Part shown: piece by piece, positions 1 through 9,883 of the stretch
How positions within the stretch are numbered: position 1 is the stretch's first letter
How the letters are laid out: every line of letters starts with the position of its first letter
Source: Ceratopteris richardii
Taxonomy: Eukaryota > Streptophyta > Polypodiopsida > Polypodiales > Pteridaceae
Direction of reading: 5' to 3'
Length of the DNA stretch: 64,000 nt
Assembly (NCBI GenBank): GCA_020310875.1
Contig: CM035408.1
Span: forward strand, 144,550,907 to 144,614,906
Translations under genes and position numbers: made by a program
Notes under the pieces: generated by a model
Seen by the model: only the letters and a program-made list of their open reading frames with translations
What the model was told of the DNA's origin: nothing
The model's database searches: none

Positions 1-2
1 AC

Positions 3-293
3 CGATGGCTCAGTTTTTTAACTATGCGCGACGTTCAACTAAGGCAAGCTAAGACACATGATCGATATTTAAAGACGCCAATCTTTTCGGTAGGACAGCT
101 TGTACTCTTCTATAACGCAAAATCGGACAGAGCAGCAGGAAAATTCAAACTACGATGGTTCGGCCCTTTCAAGATCTCAGCCCAAGTAGGTCCGGCGACT
201 TTTCGGTTGACTACATTGACCGAAATTCCACTTCCACAAGTAATTAATGGATCGAAGTTGCGGCCGTATTACCCCACTACCAGTACGCCTTAA
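3..293 (+). CDS. Gypsy integrase, C-terminal domain (partial)
   Basis: The reading frame is open from the window edge to the TAA at 291-293. It encodes the end of a Ty3/gypsy integrase, the SH3-like DNA-binding domain. Diagnostic pieces are QAKTHDRY, the GQLVLFYNAKSDRAAGKFK stretch, the RWFGPFKI block, and the final INGSKLRPYYP that usually closes gypsy pol. Gypsy-C copy 2 at 60410-60862 has the same protein with substitutions spread through it. The catalytic core would lie upstream of the window. No breaks are visible in this part. Confidence 0.85.
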   Translation, partial: RWLSFLTMRDVQLRQAKTHDRYLKTPIFSVGQLVLFYNAKSDRAAGKFKLRWFGPFKISAQVGPATFRLTTLTEIPLPQVINGSKLRPYYPTTSTP

Positions 294-577
294 TTATCCG
301 GCGACGAGCCACGTTTTGTATAAATTTTTATGTTTTGCTTTTAAGCCGTTTTTTGTACAAATCTTTATGATACCAGCCGCCTCTCCCTACCGGTCACTTA
401 GTACGCACGCTAGCATGCAAACCGTATCATTCCCGCACCACACAATGATACTCACCCCCACACCGTGTTCTCCATATTTAACCCCCTGAGTTGCGCCAAA
501 AACCGCTATTGTGTTTTCGTGATTGTGTGTGTTATCTCAGTATTCTGTGTTTTCTGTAAGTGTGCATTGTGAACGCC
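294..577 (+). promoter_or_regulatory. Spacer between pol and accessory ORF with a candidate 3' splice site
   Basis: About 280 bp of noncoding sequence lies between the pol stop and the accessory ORF. Positions 510-540 are T-rich and end in TTATCTCAG, which reads as a good plant 3' splice site 37 bp before the ATG at 578. Splicing from a leader donor would give a subgenomic mRNA for the downstream ORF, as known for env-like ORFs of some plant gypsy elements. This is inference. The matching spacer in copy 2 (60863-61028) is too decayed to test it. Confidence 0.35.
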
Positions 578-2680
578 ATGGAAGCGTTAGCCAACTACGC
601 TTCTTTCCGCGACGGTATCCCTACAGACGTAGGCGAATACCTGCGATGCAGAGGGTTGGCCAACTTCGCTGAGTTGCCTTGGCACTCAGTGGAAGCCCAT
701 CCCTTCTTCGCACAGGTCATCCAAGCCATTGCCCAAAGCTCAGCCACCGAACGACAGTGGGTCTTCCTTTCCCTCCCACAGAGATCCGTCATCACCTTCC
801 AAGCCTTCGCTGACGCCTACCGCCTCACCCCGCAAGGCCGCGAAAATGGCCCTACCATCCCTGTCGCCCGTATGACCGAACTCTTTCCCCGCTCCTCATC
901 AAACGAATACGCCATCCTATGCCGCCCAGAACCCGAGCGATCCGCCCTACAGTTCCTTGTAGCCATCCTTAACTTGCAAAAACGAACATACGGCATCTCG
1001 CGCCCCTTCTACTCCGCCTTAGATTTAGCTGCCCGCGAACCTGTAAATTTTGCCTCTTATTTTTTCCTTAGAATCCATAAAGAATGTGTAGCTATCGTAA
1101 AACAGCTCCAAAAGGGTTCTACCCCCCGCTCTCGCCTTCCACACATCATCTCTTTCCTCTTCCCAACCCTTCTCGCCGCACAACCCCCACCCGCAGGCCC
1201 CGCAATTCGACACGAAGTATCCGCACAACCAATCGAGGACACTGAAGAAGAAGACGAAGAGATTAATCAGCTCTTCCGTACCAAGCGAATTCGGATCAGC
1301 TCCTCGGAAAGTGAAGTCCAAGGATCTGCCGGAAAAGATCAGGAGACCAAGCCAGACGACCAAGAGGAAACATACCACGACACCGCCACACACATCGAAA
1401 CATCGACGGAGCAACCAGACCAGCAGGATCAAGCAGAGACAGAAATAGTGTCCACAGAAAAAGAATCTGAGCAGCACCAGGATGAACAAGAATCGACCAC
1501 CAAAGCCCTGGATCAACTCATCAACGCCATCAACCAGACAGAAACCATACAACAAACACTCGCCAAGGTAAACCCCTCAGATACCGTCCTCCCTACACCA
1601 CCTCCTGCCAAACCCCTACCCCCACCGGAACCACCCCTCCCACCCACCACTGAACCCGCAGCATCTTCCTCTTCCTCCCCTAACTACTCTCCGCCAAACT
1701 CCCAGCAACTTCTCACCGATACATCCTCTCAACCTCGTCATCCTCCACCACCACCGCCACATAACGCATTCTCGGAACTTGCCGCCATGGGGCAGTTCCT
1801 CATCCAGTTATCACACCAGCTGCCCGCCCAGTTTACGGCAGCCACGGACCACCTGAAACTCGAATACCAGCACAAGGTAGACACCCTGGAAGCCGACATC
1901 GCCCCCCTCCAGGAAGAAGTTGATGCCGTAAAAACCGAGAATCATCAACTCCGGACACAGCTAGCAGAACTCCAAGCACGAGTTTCGACAGAACAGACGC
2001 TAGTACAACAACGAGATGCAGCCCTGGACCAGCTAGCTGCCAAAGACCAACTCATACACGACGCACATGAGGAAATTCGAACACTAAAGGCCGCCCTTCA
2101 AGAACAAGAAGATATCAACGTATCTCTCGAAGAATTGATCGCCAACACGAAGATTCAATTACAAGAAACCACCCAGAAGATGCAGGACCAACAGAAAGAA
2201 GCCGACCAAGTTCAAGAGCAATTACGGCGAGCCGAAGAATGTGCCGACGAAGTCAACCGTATTCTCAAACGCCAATTGCTACGAGAAGCCCAATATCAAA
2301 AGGATATAGCCAACGCTCGCCGAGACCGAGATGCGTACCAGAAAACCCTTGCGTTCCAAACCCAGCAATTTGAACGCCTAGACAACCAAATACGCAACCA
2401 GAAGGAATATATCACAGAGCTGCAGACCAAACTGACCGAAATGAAGACATCCCGAGATGCAGCACTCGCCAACGAATTTTACTTACAAGAGGCTTTCCTT
2501 CAAACCCAAGCCGAAATTTTGTTAAATCAAGCCATAGCCCTCAGTGCAGTCAGAACCGACGCCCAATTATTAGAACCTACCACCTTAGTACAAATATTAG
2601 AAACCCTCAAAAAGAAAATTACCCGAACATTTAGGCTCGCCCGAAGTATGTACTTAGAAGGTCTAGTATCCGAACCATAG
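578..2680 (+). CDS. Accessory ORF downstream of pol: globular N-domain, Pro-rich linker, long coiled coil
   Basis: An intact 701-aa ORF. The frame also opens 18 bp earlier at a GTG, but the first ATG is 578. Residues 1-210 look globular (ELPWHSVEAHPFF; LQFLVAILNLQKRTYGISRPFY; RLPHIISFLFPTLL) and loosely recall the N-domain of plant retroelement accessory proteins annotated as putative plant transposon proteins. Residues about 215-340 are acidic and Gln/Glu-rich, 340-405 are proline-rich, 420-640 form a heptad-rich coiled coil, and the C-tail has NEFYLQEAFLQTQ and TLKKKITRTFRLARSMY. The function is unknown. A gag-like, env-like or particle-associated structural role is possible. The degenerate homologue at 61029-63035 keeps the same domain order, so the ORF is a family trait and not a chance reading frame. 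Confidence 0.75.
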   Translation: MEALANYASFRDGIPTDVGEYLRCRGLANFAELPWHSVEAHPFFAQVIQAIAQSSATERQWVFLSLPQRSVITFQAFADAYRLTPQGRENGPTIPVARMTELFPRSSSNEYAILCRPEPERSALQFLVAILNLQKRTYGISRPFYSALDLAAREPVNFASYFFLRIHKECVAIVKQLQKGSTPRSRLPHIISFLFPTLLAAQPPPAGPAIRHEVSAQPIEDTEEEDEEINQLFRTKRIRISSSESEVQGSAGKDQETKPDDQEETYHDTATHIETSTEQPDQQDQAETEIVSTEKESEQHQDEQESTTKALDQLINAINQTETIQQTLAKVNPSDTVLPTPPPAKPLPPPEPPLPPTTEPAASSSSSPNYSPPNSQQLLTDTSSQPRHPPPPPPHNAFSELAAMGQFLIQLSHQLPAQFTAATDHLKLEYQHKVDTLEADIAPLQEEVDAVKTENHQLRTQLAELQARVSTEQTLVQQRDAALDQLAAKDQLIHDAHEEIRTLKAALQEQEDINVSLEELIANTKIQLQETTQKMQDQQKEADQVQEQLRRAEECADEVNRILKRQLLREAQYQKDIANARRDRDAYQKTLAFQTQQFERLDNQIRNQKEYITELQTKLTEMKTSRDAALANEFYLQEAFLQTQAEILLNQAIALSAVRTDAQLLEPTTLVQILETLKKKITRTFRLARSMYLEGLVSEP

Positions 2681-2689
2681 GAACTTGCG

Positions 2690-2713
2690 GGTTCGAGTCC
2701 ACCGTGCGTGCCA
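2690..2713 (+). other. tRNA 3'-end-like / box-B motif abutting the LTR
   Basis: GGTTCGAGTCC (2690-2700) matches the T-arm / pol III box B consensus. It is followed by an acceptor-like stretch ending in CCA, and the LTR starts TG at 2715 after one base. The same 24-nt block with two changes precedes the LTR of copy 2 at 63056-63079. A polypurine tract would be expected here. The reverse complement (TGG...) looks like a primer-binding site for an element read the other way. There is no D-arm or anticodon arm, so this is not a tRNA gene. Confidence 0.6.
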
Positions 2714-2714
2714 G

Positions 2715-3760
2715 TGTTAGACGGCCGCCGAATAAGGACAATTGTACTTAGACAGAGGTCTTTAATGTAGAAAGAACCCTTCTGGAAGTACGCGGTAAAG
2801 AAAGATTCGCGCAAGCCTTGTAACAAAATTCTATTTAAAGCAATGAAAAGAACAGCAGAGGGACGAGAGAAGGAGTCCCGTTTTGGGAAGTTGCGAGTGT
2901 ATTGTGAGAAGTCCTGATTTGGGATTAACTCTTCTACTGTGTGTAAACGAGTAGAGTATCTTGGTTCTGTCCTGTGTTGCGCGCCTTATCTGTGTAATCA
3001 TTTGACTGTGTATGCGTGATACACTGCGGTGTTACGAGGCGGTACTGCGATTGTGAGATTCTGTTCGGTAACGAGTTAAGGTGTCTTCGATTATGCGTAA
3101 GGTGTAAGTGTGTTGTTTATTTGCTATTTCTCGGTGGACTAGGTAAGCGTGACGAATGGACATGAGTTGCTATGATGCTCTGTAAGTGATTGAGTCGGTA
3201 TTATAGTCTGTGTTCAAAGGTAGTACCGGTAATGTCGAAGTACGCGTAAAATGGTAATAATGTTGCGACCCGTCTTGCGGACAGTAGATATTACGGGTGG
3301 AAGGTAGATACACGGTAAGTCTGTGAACTGACAAGAAGGGTTGCTTGTGATGACCTGTTAAGTTACTAACAGTACTGGACTATCATTCGGACTACTGCTC
3401 AACCACTATGGCAGGCACAGTCTGGGAGCTCTGAGTCCAGCACATTGGTCTAGTGAAGTTGTTCAGGAGCAAAACTGAGCTAAGACGTGAAAACCATAAC
3501 TACGGTTGAGTGAGGAGTTGGGAAAATAGTACAGGGCCTCTATCAACAGACCCCTACCACTCCCAAGGACCCACAGGGTTAGAGCCAGTTTATTCTGCGG
3601 TAAGATTGAGTACAGAGAAAGAGAGACTTGGAAGTATCTGGTACGCAGGTGTGGAACCAGATTCTGGAGTCTCTGAAAGATTGTTGTTTTAAACTAGTAG
3701 TTAACGGCTGCGGTAGACAGTTAACAGTTAAGTTAATAGTAAACGATTTTACCTTTAACA
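2715..3760 (+). repeat. LTR of gypsy-C copy 1
   Basis: It starts TGTTAGACGG directly after the tRNA-like motif. Its distal part shares the block around GACCCCT..ACTCCCAAGGACCCA (about 3548-3572) with the copy-2 LTR at 63520-63548. It contains no coding sequence. The right boundary was chosen at TTTAACA (3760) because copy 2 ends in TTAACA and gypsy-A gag starts right after. Confidence 0.6.
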
Positions 3761-3763
3761 CTC

Positions 3764-4500
3764 CTAATCAAGTTAACAATTATAATCCCAAGCCTCCTGG
3801 AAACTTTGGAAATGGGCCTAGAAGGTCAATTATCTGTTTTAGATGTGGAGAATGTAAGCACTACCACATCAAATGTTCCTTGCCAAAAAATGCCCCACCC
3901 TGCACGAACTGCCCAGAGACCAGAGATCACTTCACTAATTGTTGCCCAAAAAATAGGTCATCAACAACAGGTCCCCACATTCAAATGTTACCTGTAAATA
4001 TGGATGATATTATAGAAGAAACATACAAGCCATCTCCCTCTGCTAGGGTTTTGCAATTAGAAGAGATTAACTCCCTGGTTGTGCAGGCTAGAAGCAAAGG
4101 AAAGGGTCAATTGGAAGCTAATCAAGACCCTAATATGTCTGGATTCAATAAAGAAAAGAAGGCCAAGGAGGTCTAGACTACAAGCATACATACAAGGAAC
4201 TTAATACAAGTAGCAACAATATTATTGAAAATGTATTCAGCAGAGCGCAGAAGGAGCTTGATGCAGTAAATACACACTATGCAACAAAGGAATCAGTAGC
4301 CTTGGAGCTGTTGGAGTCGGTTAAAACAAAGGTCATCATTTTTGAATTAATAAAGATGAATGAAAGGTTTAGGTCTGAAGTCTTAGAAATAATAGACGAA
4401 GCATCCACATTGACTCTGGTGGCCAAAGCTATTGTTGGGAGTACAAATAAATCTACTAGAAATGCACCCTAATAGACTACAAGAGCCTGAGACTTACAAT
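3764..4500 (+). pseudogene. Gypsy-A gag, zinc-knuckle region and gag-pro linker
   Basis: This is the C-terminal part of a Ty3/gypsy gag. It opens at PNQVNNYNPKPPGN and has two CCHC knuckles: CFRCGECKHYHIKC (CX2CX4HX4C) and a second with Cys pairs in CTNCPETRDHFTNC. The frame stops at 4174-4176. The following 300 bp continue in other frames with a helical, charged segment (QKELDAVNTHYATKESVALE) before a stop near 4470. The capsid part is missing, cut off by the gypsy-C LTR. Confidence 0.7.
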
Positions 4501-4524
4501 GAATATTAATGGTTGAATTCTAAA

Positions 4525-4803
4525 AGGAGTTATAGTAGATGGAGGTTCAAGAATCAATCTGATGCTTGAATATACTATGAAGAATCTAGGGTTTCAACCA
4601 TCAAGGGAAGCCAATTACATGGTTACATTGGTAGATCAGAGTACAGTCAGACCTATCGGAGTTGTCCCTGATATTCAGATGGAAGTACAAGGTAACACAT
4701 TTGTCTTGGACTTTGTAGTTATAAGATTACCAAACGTGCAGGAAGGGTTTCCTCTCTCAATTGGAAGACCCTGGTTAAGGCATGCTAGTTTAGTACATGA
4801 CTA
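4525..4803 (+). pseudogene. Gypsy-A retropepsin-like protease
   Basis: An aspartic protease domain of the Ty3/gypsy type. The active-site triad reads VDGGSRINLM, with DGG/S in place of DSG, a variant common in plant gypsy elements. The flap-distal motif is FPLSIGRPWLRHA (the LLGRPWL position). The open segment 4562-4803 ends at a TAG right after LVHD. The start is decayed, with stops just upstream of the active site. Confidence 0.75.
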
Positions 4804-4816
4804 GGGCAAAGATATC

Positions 4817-5623
4817 ATGTGGGTCCAACAAGAAGGTGCTAAATTAAGACAACTATTTTTGGAAGAAGGTCTGGATGAACAAGGGCATATCAGCATGATG
4901 CAATTTGTTGGTATACATATAGATATAGATCCTATGGACGTACAAGAAGACAAGGAATTGGATCTATATGATGAAGACAACATGCTAACATGGCTAAAAG
5001 CAGGTAATTCTCTTCCTTGGTTTGGAGTTCTTCCATCTAACTCAGACATAGAAGAAGGGTATTCAGAAAAAGAGGAAAGAATTCAAGTGGCTGGGTTGAG
5101 AGAACCAACAAAAGACCACAGAAGGGGAAAGAAGTCTCCTTTACAAAGCAATATCAAGGATGTTAATTCAGTAGATTGCGATAAAAAAGAAGGTTTAGAG
5201 TCTAAAGGGAAGAAAAAGAATATGGAAGAGGATTCTTTACCACTTCATGAGATCCCTCCAGGATGGATTCAGGAGGAAGAGGTTCAAATAGACATTCAAG
5301 ATGTTCTTGCTTATGATACCGAAGCTATGTGGGACAATGTAACTAAGGATACTACTCGTGAGAAACTTACAGATAACATTATAAAGAGGCATCCAGTGAA
5401 GGAGGTTCAGTTGGGAAACAAGGATCAACCACATCCCATTTTAATAGCCAAATGGATAGGGAATCATCCGGAGGTGCTCTTAAAGGTAAAATCTTTCATG
5501 AAGTCATTTGTAGATATCTTTGCTTGGCACTCAAGGATTTTGGAAGGAGTACCACCTAGTTATGGAGATAAATCCCTCTCATTGAAGGAGCAAAACGAGT
5601 GGGAGGTAAGAGTTATAGACTGA
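4817..5623 (+). pseudogene. Gypsy-A pro-RT linker
   Basis: A 268-aa open stretch, rich in acidic and lysine residues, between protease and reverse transcriptase. It has no recognisable fold of its own. It ends in HPEVLLKVKSFMKSFVDIFAWH, which is the usual lead-in to gypsy RT (the D-V-F-A-W block), then leaves frame. RT resumes in the overlapping frame at 5599, so there is a frameshift in this overlap. Confidence 0.65.
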
Positions 5624-6532
5624 ATCCTAAATATGTTGAAGCTGTTTACTTGGAAATCCACAAAATGGAACATGCAGGAATTATCATCCCTGTAGAGCAT
5701 TCAGAATGGCTATCTCCTATGGTAATTGTTCCAAAGAAAGACACTAATAAGATTAGAATCTATGTGGATTTTAGAGCATTGAACAAGGTCACCAACCTAG
5801 ATGGATTTCCAATGCCATTTGCTATACACATCATGAAGAAGTAGTTGGACACACGTTATAGCTTCATTGATGGATTCAGTGGATATAATCAAATATCCAT
5901 CCACCCTAAGGATCGAGAGAAGACTACATTCATTACACCTTGGGAAACTTATGTATATGTAAAAACGTCATTCGGACTAAGAAATGCCCATGCTACTTTC
6001 AACGGAACAGTTAATCTCATTTTTGGACCATCGCTGCTAGAGTCTCTCAAAATTTTCATGGATGATTTTTCATCCTTTTCAGGTACTTTTGCAGAGACTC
6101 CGTTGGATTGTTTAGAAAAGCATCTGATTCAATTACAACAGGTTTTTAAGAGGTGCAAAGAAACAAAGTTGAAATTGAACCCAAACAAATGCCATTTCCT
6201 GGTGACTGAAGGTACCCTTCTGGGACGTGTGGTATCTTCCAAAGGTATGGCACCTGACCTAGACAAAATTATAGGTATACTAAAGTTACCTAGACCTAAA
6301 TCTCTAAAAGATATTCAAAGTTTTCTAGGACATATAGGGTACCATAGGAGATTTATTAGGAGGAAAAGCGTATCAAACATTAAGGTCAAAATTAGTAGTT
6401 GCTTCCATTCTGATCACACCTAAGTGGTCAAAATGTTTTCATATACATGTAGATGCCAGTGCATATGCAGTGGGGGTAGTTTTGACTCAACACAGCGAAG
6501 AATAAAAATTGGATAGACCAATTTAGTATGCC
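5599..6532 (+). pseudogene. Gypsy-A reverse transcriptase and start of RNase H
   Basis: RT domains in order: IIPVEHSEWLSPMVIVPKK, IYVDFRALNKVT, a TAG at 5842-5844, SFIDGFSGYNQISIHP, FGLRNAHATF, FMDDF at the catalytic YXDD position, then SFLGHIGYHRRFIR. RNase H begins in another frame at about 6430 (IHVDASAYAVGVVLTQ) and stops abruptly at 6532. The continuation (RNYSTTNREALAIT) is on the minus strand from 28708 downwards, which marks an inversion breakpoint. Inactive: multiple stops. Confidence 0.85.
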
Positions 6533-6537
6533 AAAAT
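6526..6537. other. Left breakpoint of a ~22-kb inversion
   Basis: Plus-strand gypsy-A RNase H (ending PI.YA) meets minus-strand gypsy-B integrase (ending LLQDF) head-on here, both in mid-domain. The heptamer GCCAAAA occurs here (6530-6536) and at the partner breakpoint (28705-28711). See the right breakpoint for the restored joins. Confidence 0.8.
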
Positions 6538-7663
6538 CCTGTAACAAATATTCAATGACTTGGTTTAGAAAGTGAGTTCCTCGATCGCTCACTAACTCTA
6601 TAGGCAATCCATATCTCGTAAAGACAATTTCAAATAAGAATTTTGTAGTCGTGTGAGCATCATTCTTTTTCGTGGCTTTTGCCTCTACCCATTTGGTGAG
6701 ATAATCTGTGGCAACAATAATGTATTCAGCATGTGTACCTTTTGCAGGGGGGTTTATGGGTCCTACAAAGTCTATGCCCCACTTAGAAAATGCACGTCCG
6801 CCCATCATGGGTTTCAATGGCATTTCATCTCTGCGAGTAGGAAATTGAGTTCTTTGGCACACATCACATCTCTTTACATAGGTATGTGCATCCAAGTGAA
6901 GAGTGGGCCACCATAATCCTGCAAAGAGGATAGCTTTGATTATCCTATCTGGTCCAAAATGACCTCCTGCAACAACTTGGTGTGTAGTCTCTAGTATGCT
7001 CAGATAATCGCTTTCATGAACACACTGTCTTAGGTATCCATCTTGTCCTCGTTTGTATAGATTATCGCCAATAAGTGAATAGTCTTGAGCTTCCTGCTCT
7101 AAACTGCGTTGTCGTGCTAAGGTCATTCCTTGAGGGAATGTTTTCGTCCTCAAGTATGTCACTAGAGGTTCACTCCAGTCTGGTGTGAGAGACACGTGAT
7201 ATAATGTAGCATGCTCTACTGGTGGTCTTTCACAACAAACATTGCATTCTTTACACAACTTGTAGACATCTGCTTCCATCGTAGGCCAATATACTCCTAG
7301 TCTATGCAGAGTCTGTAATGTTCGATGTCTTGAATGATGTTGCTTTAATGCACCTATGTGTGCTAATTGCAACCAATTCGCATGTTCTGATTCATCTACA
7401 CAACAAGCAAGAATCTTTTGATTATCCTGTTTATATATACTTCCTGCTATGATTTGGTAGCTCTGAGACTTGGTAATCTCTCCTTCCTGGATCTTTATCT
7501 TAGGATTTTTGGGTCCGTATGTGAGAATAGGGACTATCGGCTTAGCCCATTCTGGTGCTATCTCAAGGTTAAACAAGTATGCATCGGGTAATTCATCCAC
7601 TACTCCTTGAGGAGCTTCTCTTGAGGTTAATCTTGAAAGGTGGTCAGCTCTGAGATGTGTCTT
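6533..7663 (-). pseudogene. Gypsy-B integrase with two HHCC modules, truncated in the core
   Basis: Read on the minus strand this follows RNase H and gives two zinc-binding modules. The first runs from about 7360 to CNVC near 7245. The second runs from HQVVAGGHFG near 6970 to CDVCQR near 6865. The catalytic core starts KWGIDFVGPI and continues through ATDYLTKWVEA to SDRGTHFLNQ. The last core residues before the breakpoint are VIEYLLQDF, so the catalytic Glu and C-terminal domain are gone. Gypsy-D has the same double-module layout (36329-39976), which shows that it is not a local rearrangement. The frame is open for 390 codons. Confidence 0.85.
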
Positions 7664-8110
7664 TCATTTCCTGACTACCACTTCAAAATCGTACTCCATG
7701 AGTAGTAGAAACCAACGTATTAGTCGTCCTGTGTTACATGGCTTGTTGACTAAATACAATAGGGCTTGATGATCTGTAAAGAATTTGAACTTTTTTGCCA
7801 ACAAATAATGTCTGAATTTCTTTATCGCGTAGATCATCCCTAATCCTTCTCGTTCCGTAGTGGTGTAATTTCTTTCTGCTGCGTTCAATTATGTGCTCAC
7901 GTAAGCTATGGGGAGATCTATGTTACCTTCACTCGTGGGTTGTGCTAACACACATCCTATGGCATAGTTGGATGCATCCACATGTACATGGAATGGCTTA
8001 CTCCAATCCAAGGTTGTCAATATAGGTGCTGAGCACAAACATCGTTTAAGTTCGTTGAATGAGTTCTCACATTCATCTGTCCATTCGAAAAGAGTCAAAA
8101 CAGAGTACAA
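7664..8110 (-). pseudogene. Gypsy-B RNase H
   Basis: RNase H domain: FHVHVDASNYAIGCVLAQ, then a TAA at 7891-7889 where gypsy-D has CAG, then AERNYTTTEREGLGMIYA, FKFFTDHQALLYLVNKP and GRLIRWFLLLMEYDFEVVVRK. A TGA follows at 7666-7664 where gypsy-D has a Gly codon. The catalytic acidic residues of the DASN, ERE and TDHQ motifs are present. Only point-mutation stops interrupt it. Confidence 0.85.
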
Positions 8111-9127
8111 AGGCTTGGCTATGATTGCATACATGTGTATGAATCTCCTATAATAACCGCAATGGCCCATAAATGCTTGTACCTCTTTCACGTTTGTTGG
8201 TCTAGGTAGTTGTGCAATTACTTTTACCTTTTCTTCATCTGTAGAAATTCCATTTTTTGACACAATGTATCCTAGAATTTTGCCTTGTCTGACCATGAAA
8301 ACGCACTTTTCGGGGTTCAAACAAACCTCGTATTCTCGACATTTGTCAAATATTTGTTTTAACTCTGGGATATGTGTCTGTCTTACATTTGAATGAGCAC
8401 ATAAGTCATCAACATAAACTTCCAAATTCTTGCGTAAGAATTCCTTGAAAACATGACACATGAGTCGCTGGAAAGTGGCGGGTGCATTTGTTAAGCCAAA
8501 TGGCATTACACGAAATGCAAATATGCCCCATTCAGTGGCATTAGCCGTCTTGTGTTGATCTTCTGGAGCAATGGCTACTTGATTATAGCCTGAGAAACCA
8601 TCAAGAAAGCTGTAAAGTTCCTTGCCCGCAACTCTTTCCAATAAATGTTCTGTGATAGGAAGAGGATAACTGTCTCTAATCGTGGCGGCATTAACTTTTT
8701 TAAGGTTAATACACACACACAATTTTCCATTTTTCTTGGGCACAACCACAATGGGGGATACCCATTCGGTATGCTCAATTTCATAAATGAATCCTGCCTC
8801 TATCAAGCGATCTATCTCCTCTTTAATTTTCGCAGCGTAATTATCATTGTACGTGTACGGTTTCTGTTTCGTGGGTTTTGCGTCTGGCGTCATAGGGATT
8901 CTATGAGAACATATGTCTGGATCTACTCCTTTCAAATCTTTGTAACTCCAAGCGAACACATCTCTATATTCGCGCAATAGGGCAACTAACTCTTCTTCTT
9001 CTTCCTTTGTCAAATCATGTCCTATGTATGTACATTTTTCTTCTTCTCCTTCTATGGCTACTATTATTTTTTTGGTTTTCTCTCGGTTGTCATATACTTC
9101 TCCAACGTCAGCTTTTGTGTTAGGCAT
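8111..9127 (-). CDS. Gypsy-B reverse transcriptase
   Basis: The pol reading frame starts with ATG at 9127-9125, directly after a TGA at 9130-9128 (TGAATG). A similar junction exists in gypsy-D. The N-terminal segment leads to VFAWSYKDLKGVDP. Then come IYEIEHTEWVSPIVVVPKK, the SFLDGFSGYNQVAIAPEDQ block, FGLTNAPATFQRLM, the catalytic VYVDDLCAHS, ILGYIVSKNGIS, and FMGHCGYYRRFIHMY. It is open from start to RNase H, so RT alone looks intact. Confidence 0.9.
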
Positions 9128-9883
9128 TCATACCATTATTCTCCTATCTTCGATTTCATATTTCTTGAAGTTCTCGGGTACCTCAAACAAAGATTCTTCT
9201 GTTTCTGACATGGTTTCTTTCTTCTTCCTTTTCTTGCCTTCACTCTTGCTAGTCACTTGAGTGGCTAATCTCACCTCATTCGTAATTTCTTCGTGGTTTT
9301 GAGGATGAGTTTCTACTTCGAAAAAATATTCTTCTTCTGATGCAAAGGGTGGGTCCATGATAATTGATTCTAAATTGAAATCACTCCCGTCCTCGAATGC
9401 ATCAGTATTCGGTTCACATTCTTCTAAAATTGAATCACTCATGATTGGCTCTATTGTGAAAACTGAGATGTCATAGCCATCCTCGTCACAGTGGGGTGTC
9501 CATTGTTCTTCATTGATGGCTATGTCCATGGTTGCTAGTATTTCTACTCAACCATGGGGTTCAAATTCTTCATTTGGAAATACTACTGGTGCGTAAGCTG
9601 GGTCTTGAAGGGTTCATGGATGTTGTTCTGCACCTAAGGTCCTTGCTTCTAACCTTTCTTCCTCTTGTTTTGCTACCTTACACATCCATAAATGAGTGTC
9701 CTCGTGTAACCATGAGGGGTCTGACTCTAAAGAGTGTACTGATTCTGTTTCTACTTGTGTTTTATGGATGGTATTCCATTGTATTGGGGGTACATCTCGA
9801 TGTGAATAGTCTTTAAGATTGACTTTAGTAGTCACTCCTAAATGTTGCAAGTACAAAGAATTAGTTCCCCAAATCTTGTACAA
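9128..9883 (-). pseudogene. Gypsy-B acidic linker between protease and RT
   Basis: In gypsy-B and gypsy-D a linker of about 200 residues separates protease from RT. Recognisable shared pieces are SWLHEDTHLWMCKV, NEEQWTPHCDEDGYDISVF, a Glu/Asp-rich middle, a lysine cluster KKRKKK, and EVPENFKKYE just before the stop. Here it is broken by a frameshift near 9870 and by stops around 9540-9613. The function is unknown. It is conserved in position and sequence between two elements. Confidence 0.65.

Larger units (their letters stand above)
1..3760 (+). mobile_element. Gypsy-C copy 1, 3' part (integrase end, accessory ORF, LTR)
   Basis: This is the 3' portion of a Ty3/gypsy element whose 5' part lies outside the window. 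Order: integrase C-terminus, spacer, coiled-coil accessory ORF, a 24-nt tRNA-like motif, LTR. A second copy at 57407-63590 has the same order on the same strand, so the parts belong together. The right LTR end is uncertain: 3760 (ends TTTAACA, followed by gypsy-A gag in frame) fits best, 3614 is an alternative. The element appears to have inserted into the gag of gypsy-A. Confidence 0.75.

Noticed and set aside
1025..1555. 176-aa minus-strand ORF
   Set aside because: Shadow of the accessory ORF; low-complexity Leu/Val/Cys composition and no homologue in copy 2.
2681..2716. A tRNA gene
   Set aside because: Only the T-loop/acceptor end is present, one base short of tRNA spacing and without D or anticodon arms.
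2715..3760. LTR of a separate minus-strand element using the reverse tRNA-like motif as PBS
   Set aside because: Both gypsy-C copies have integrase, accessory ORF, motif and LTR in the same order, and no minus-strand gag or pol follows the motif.
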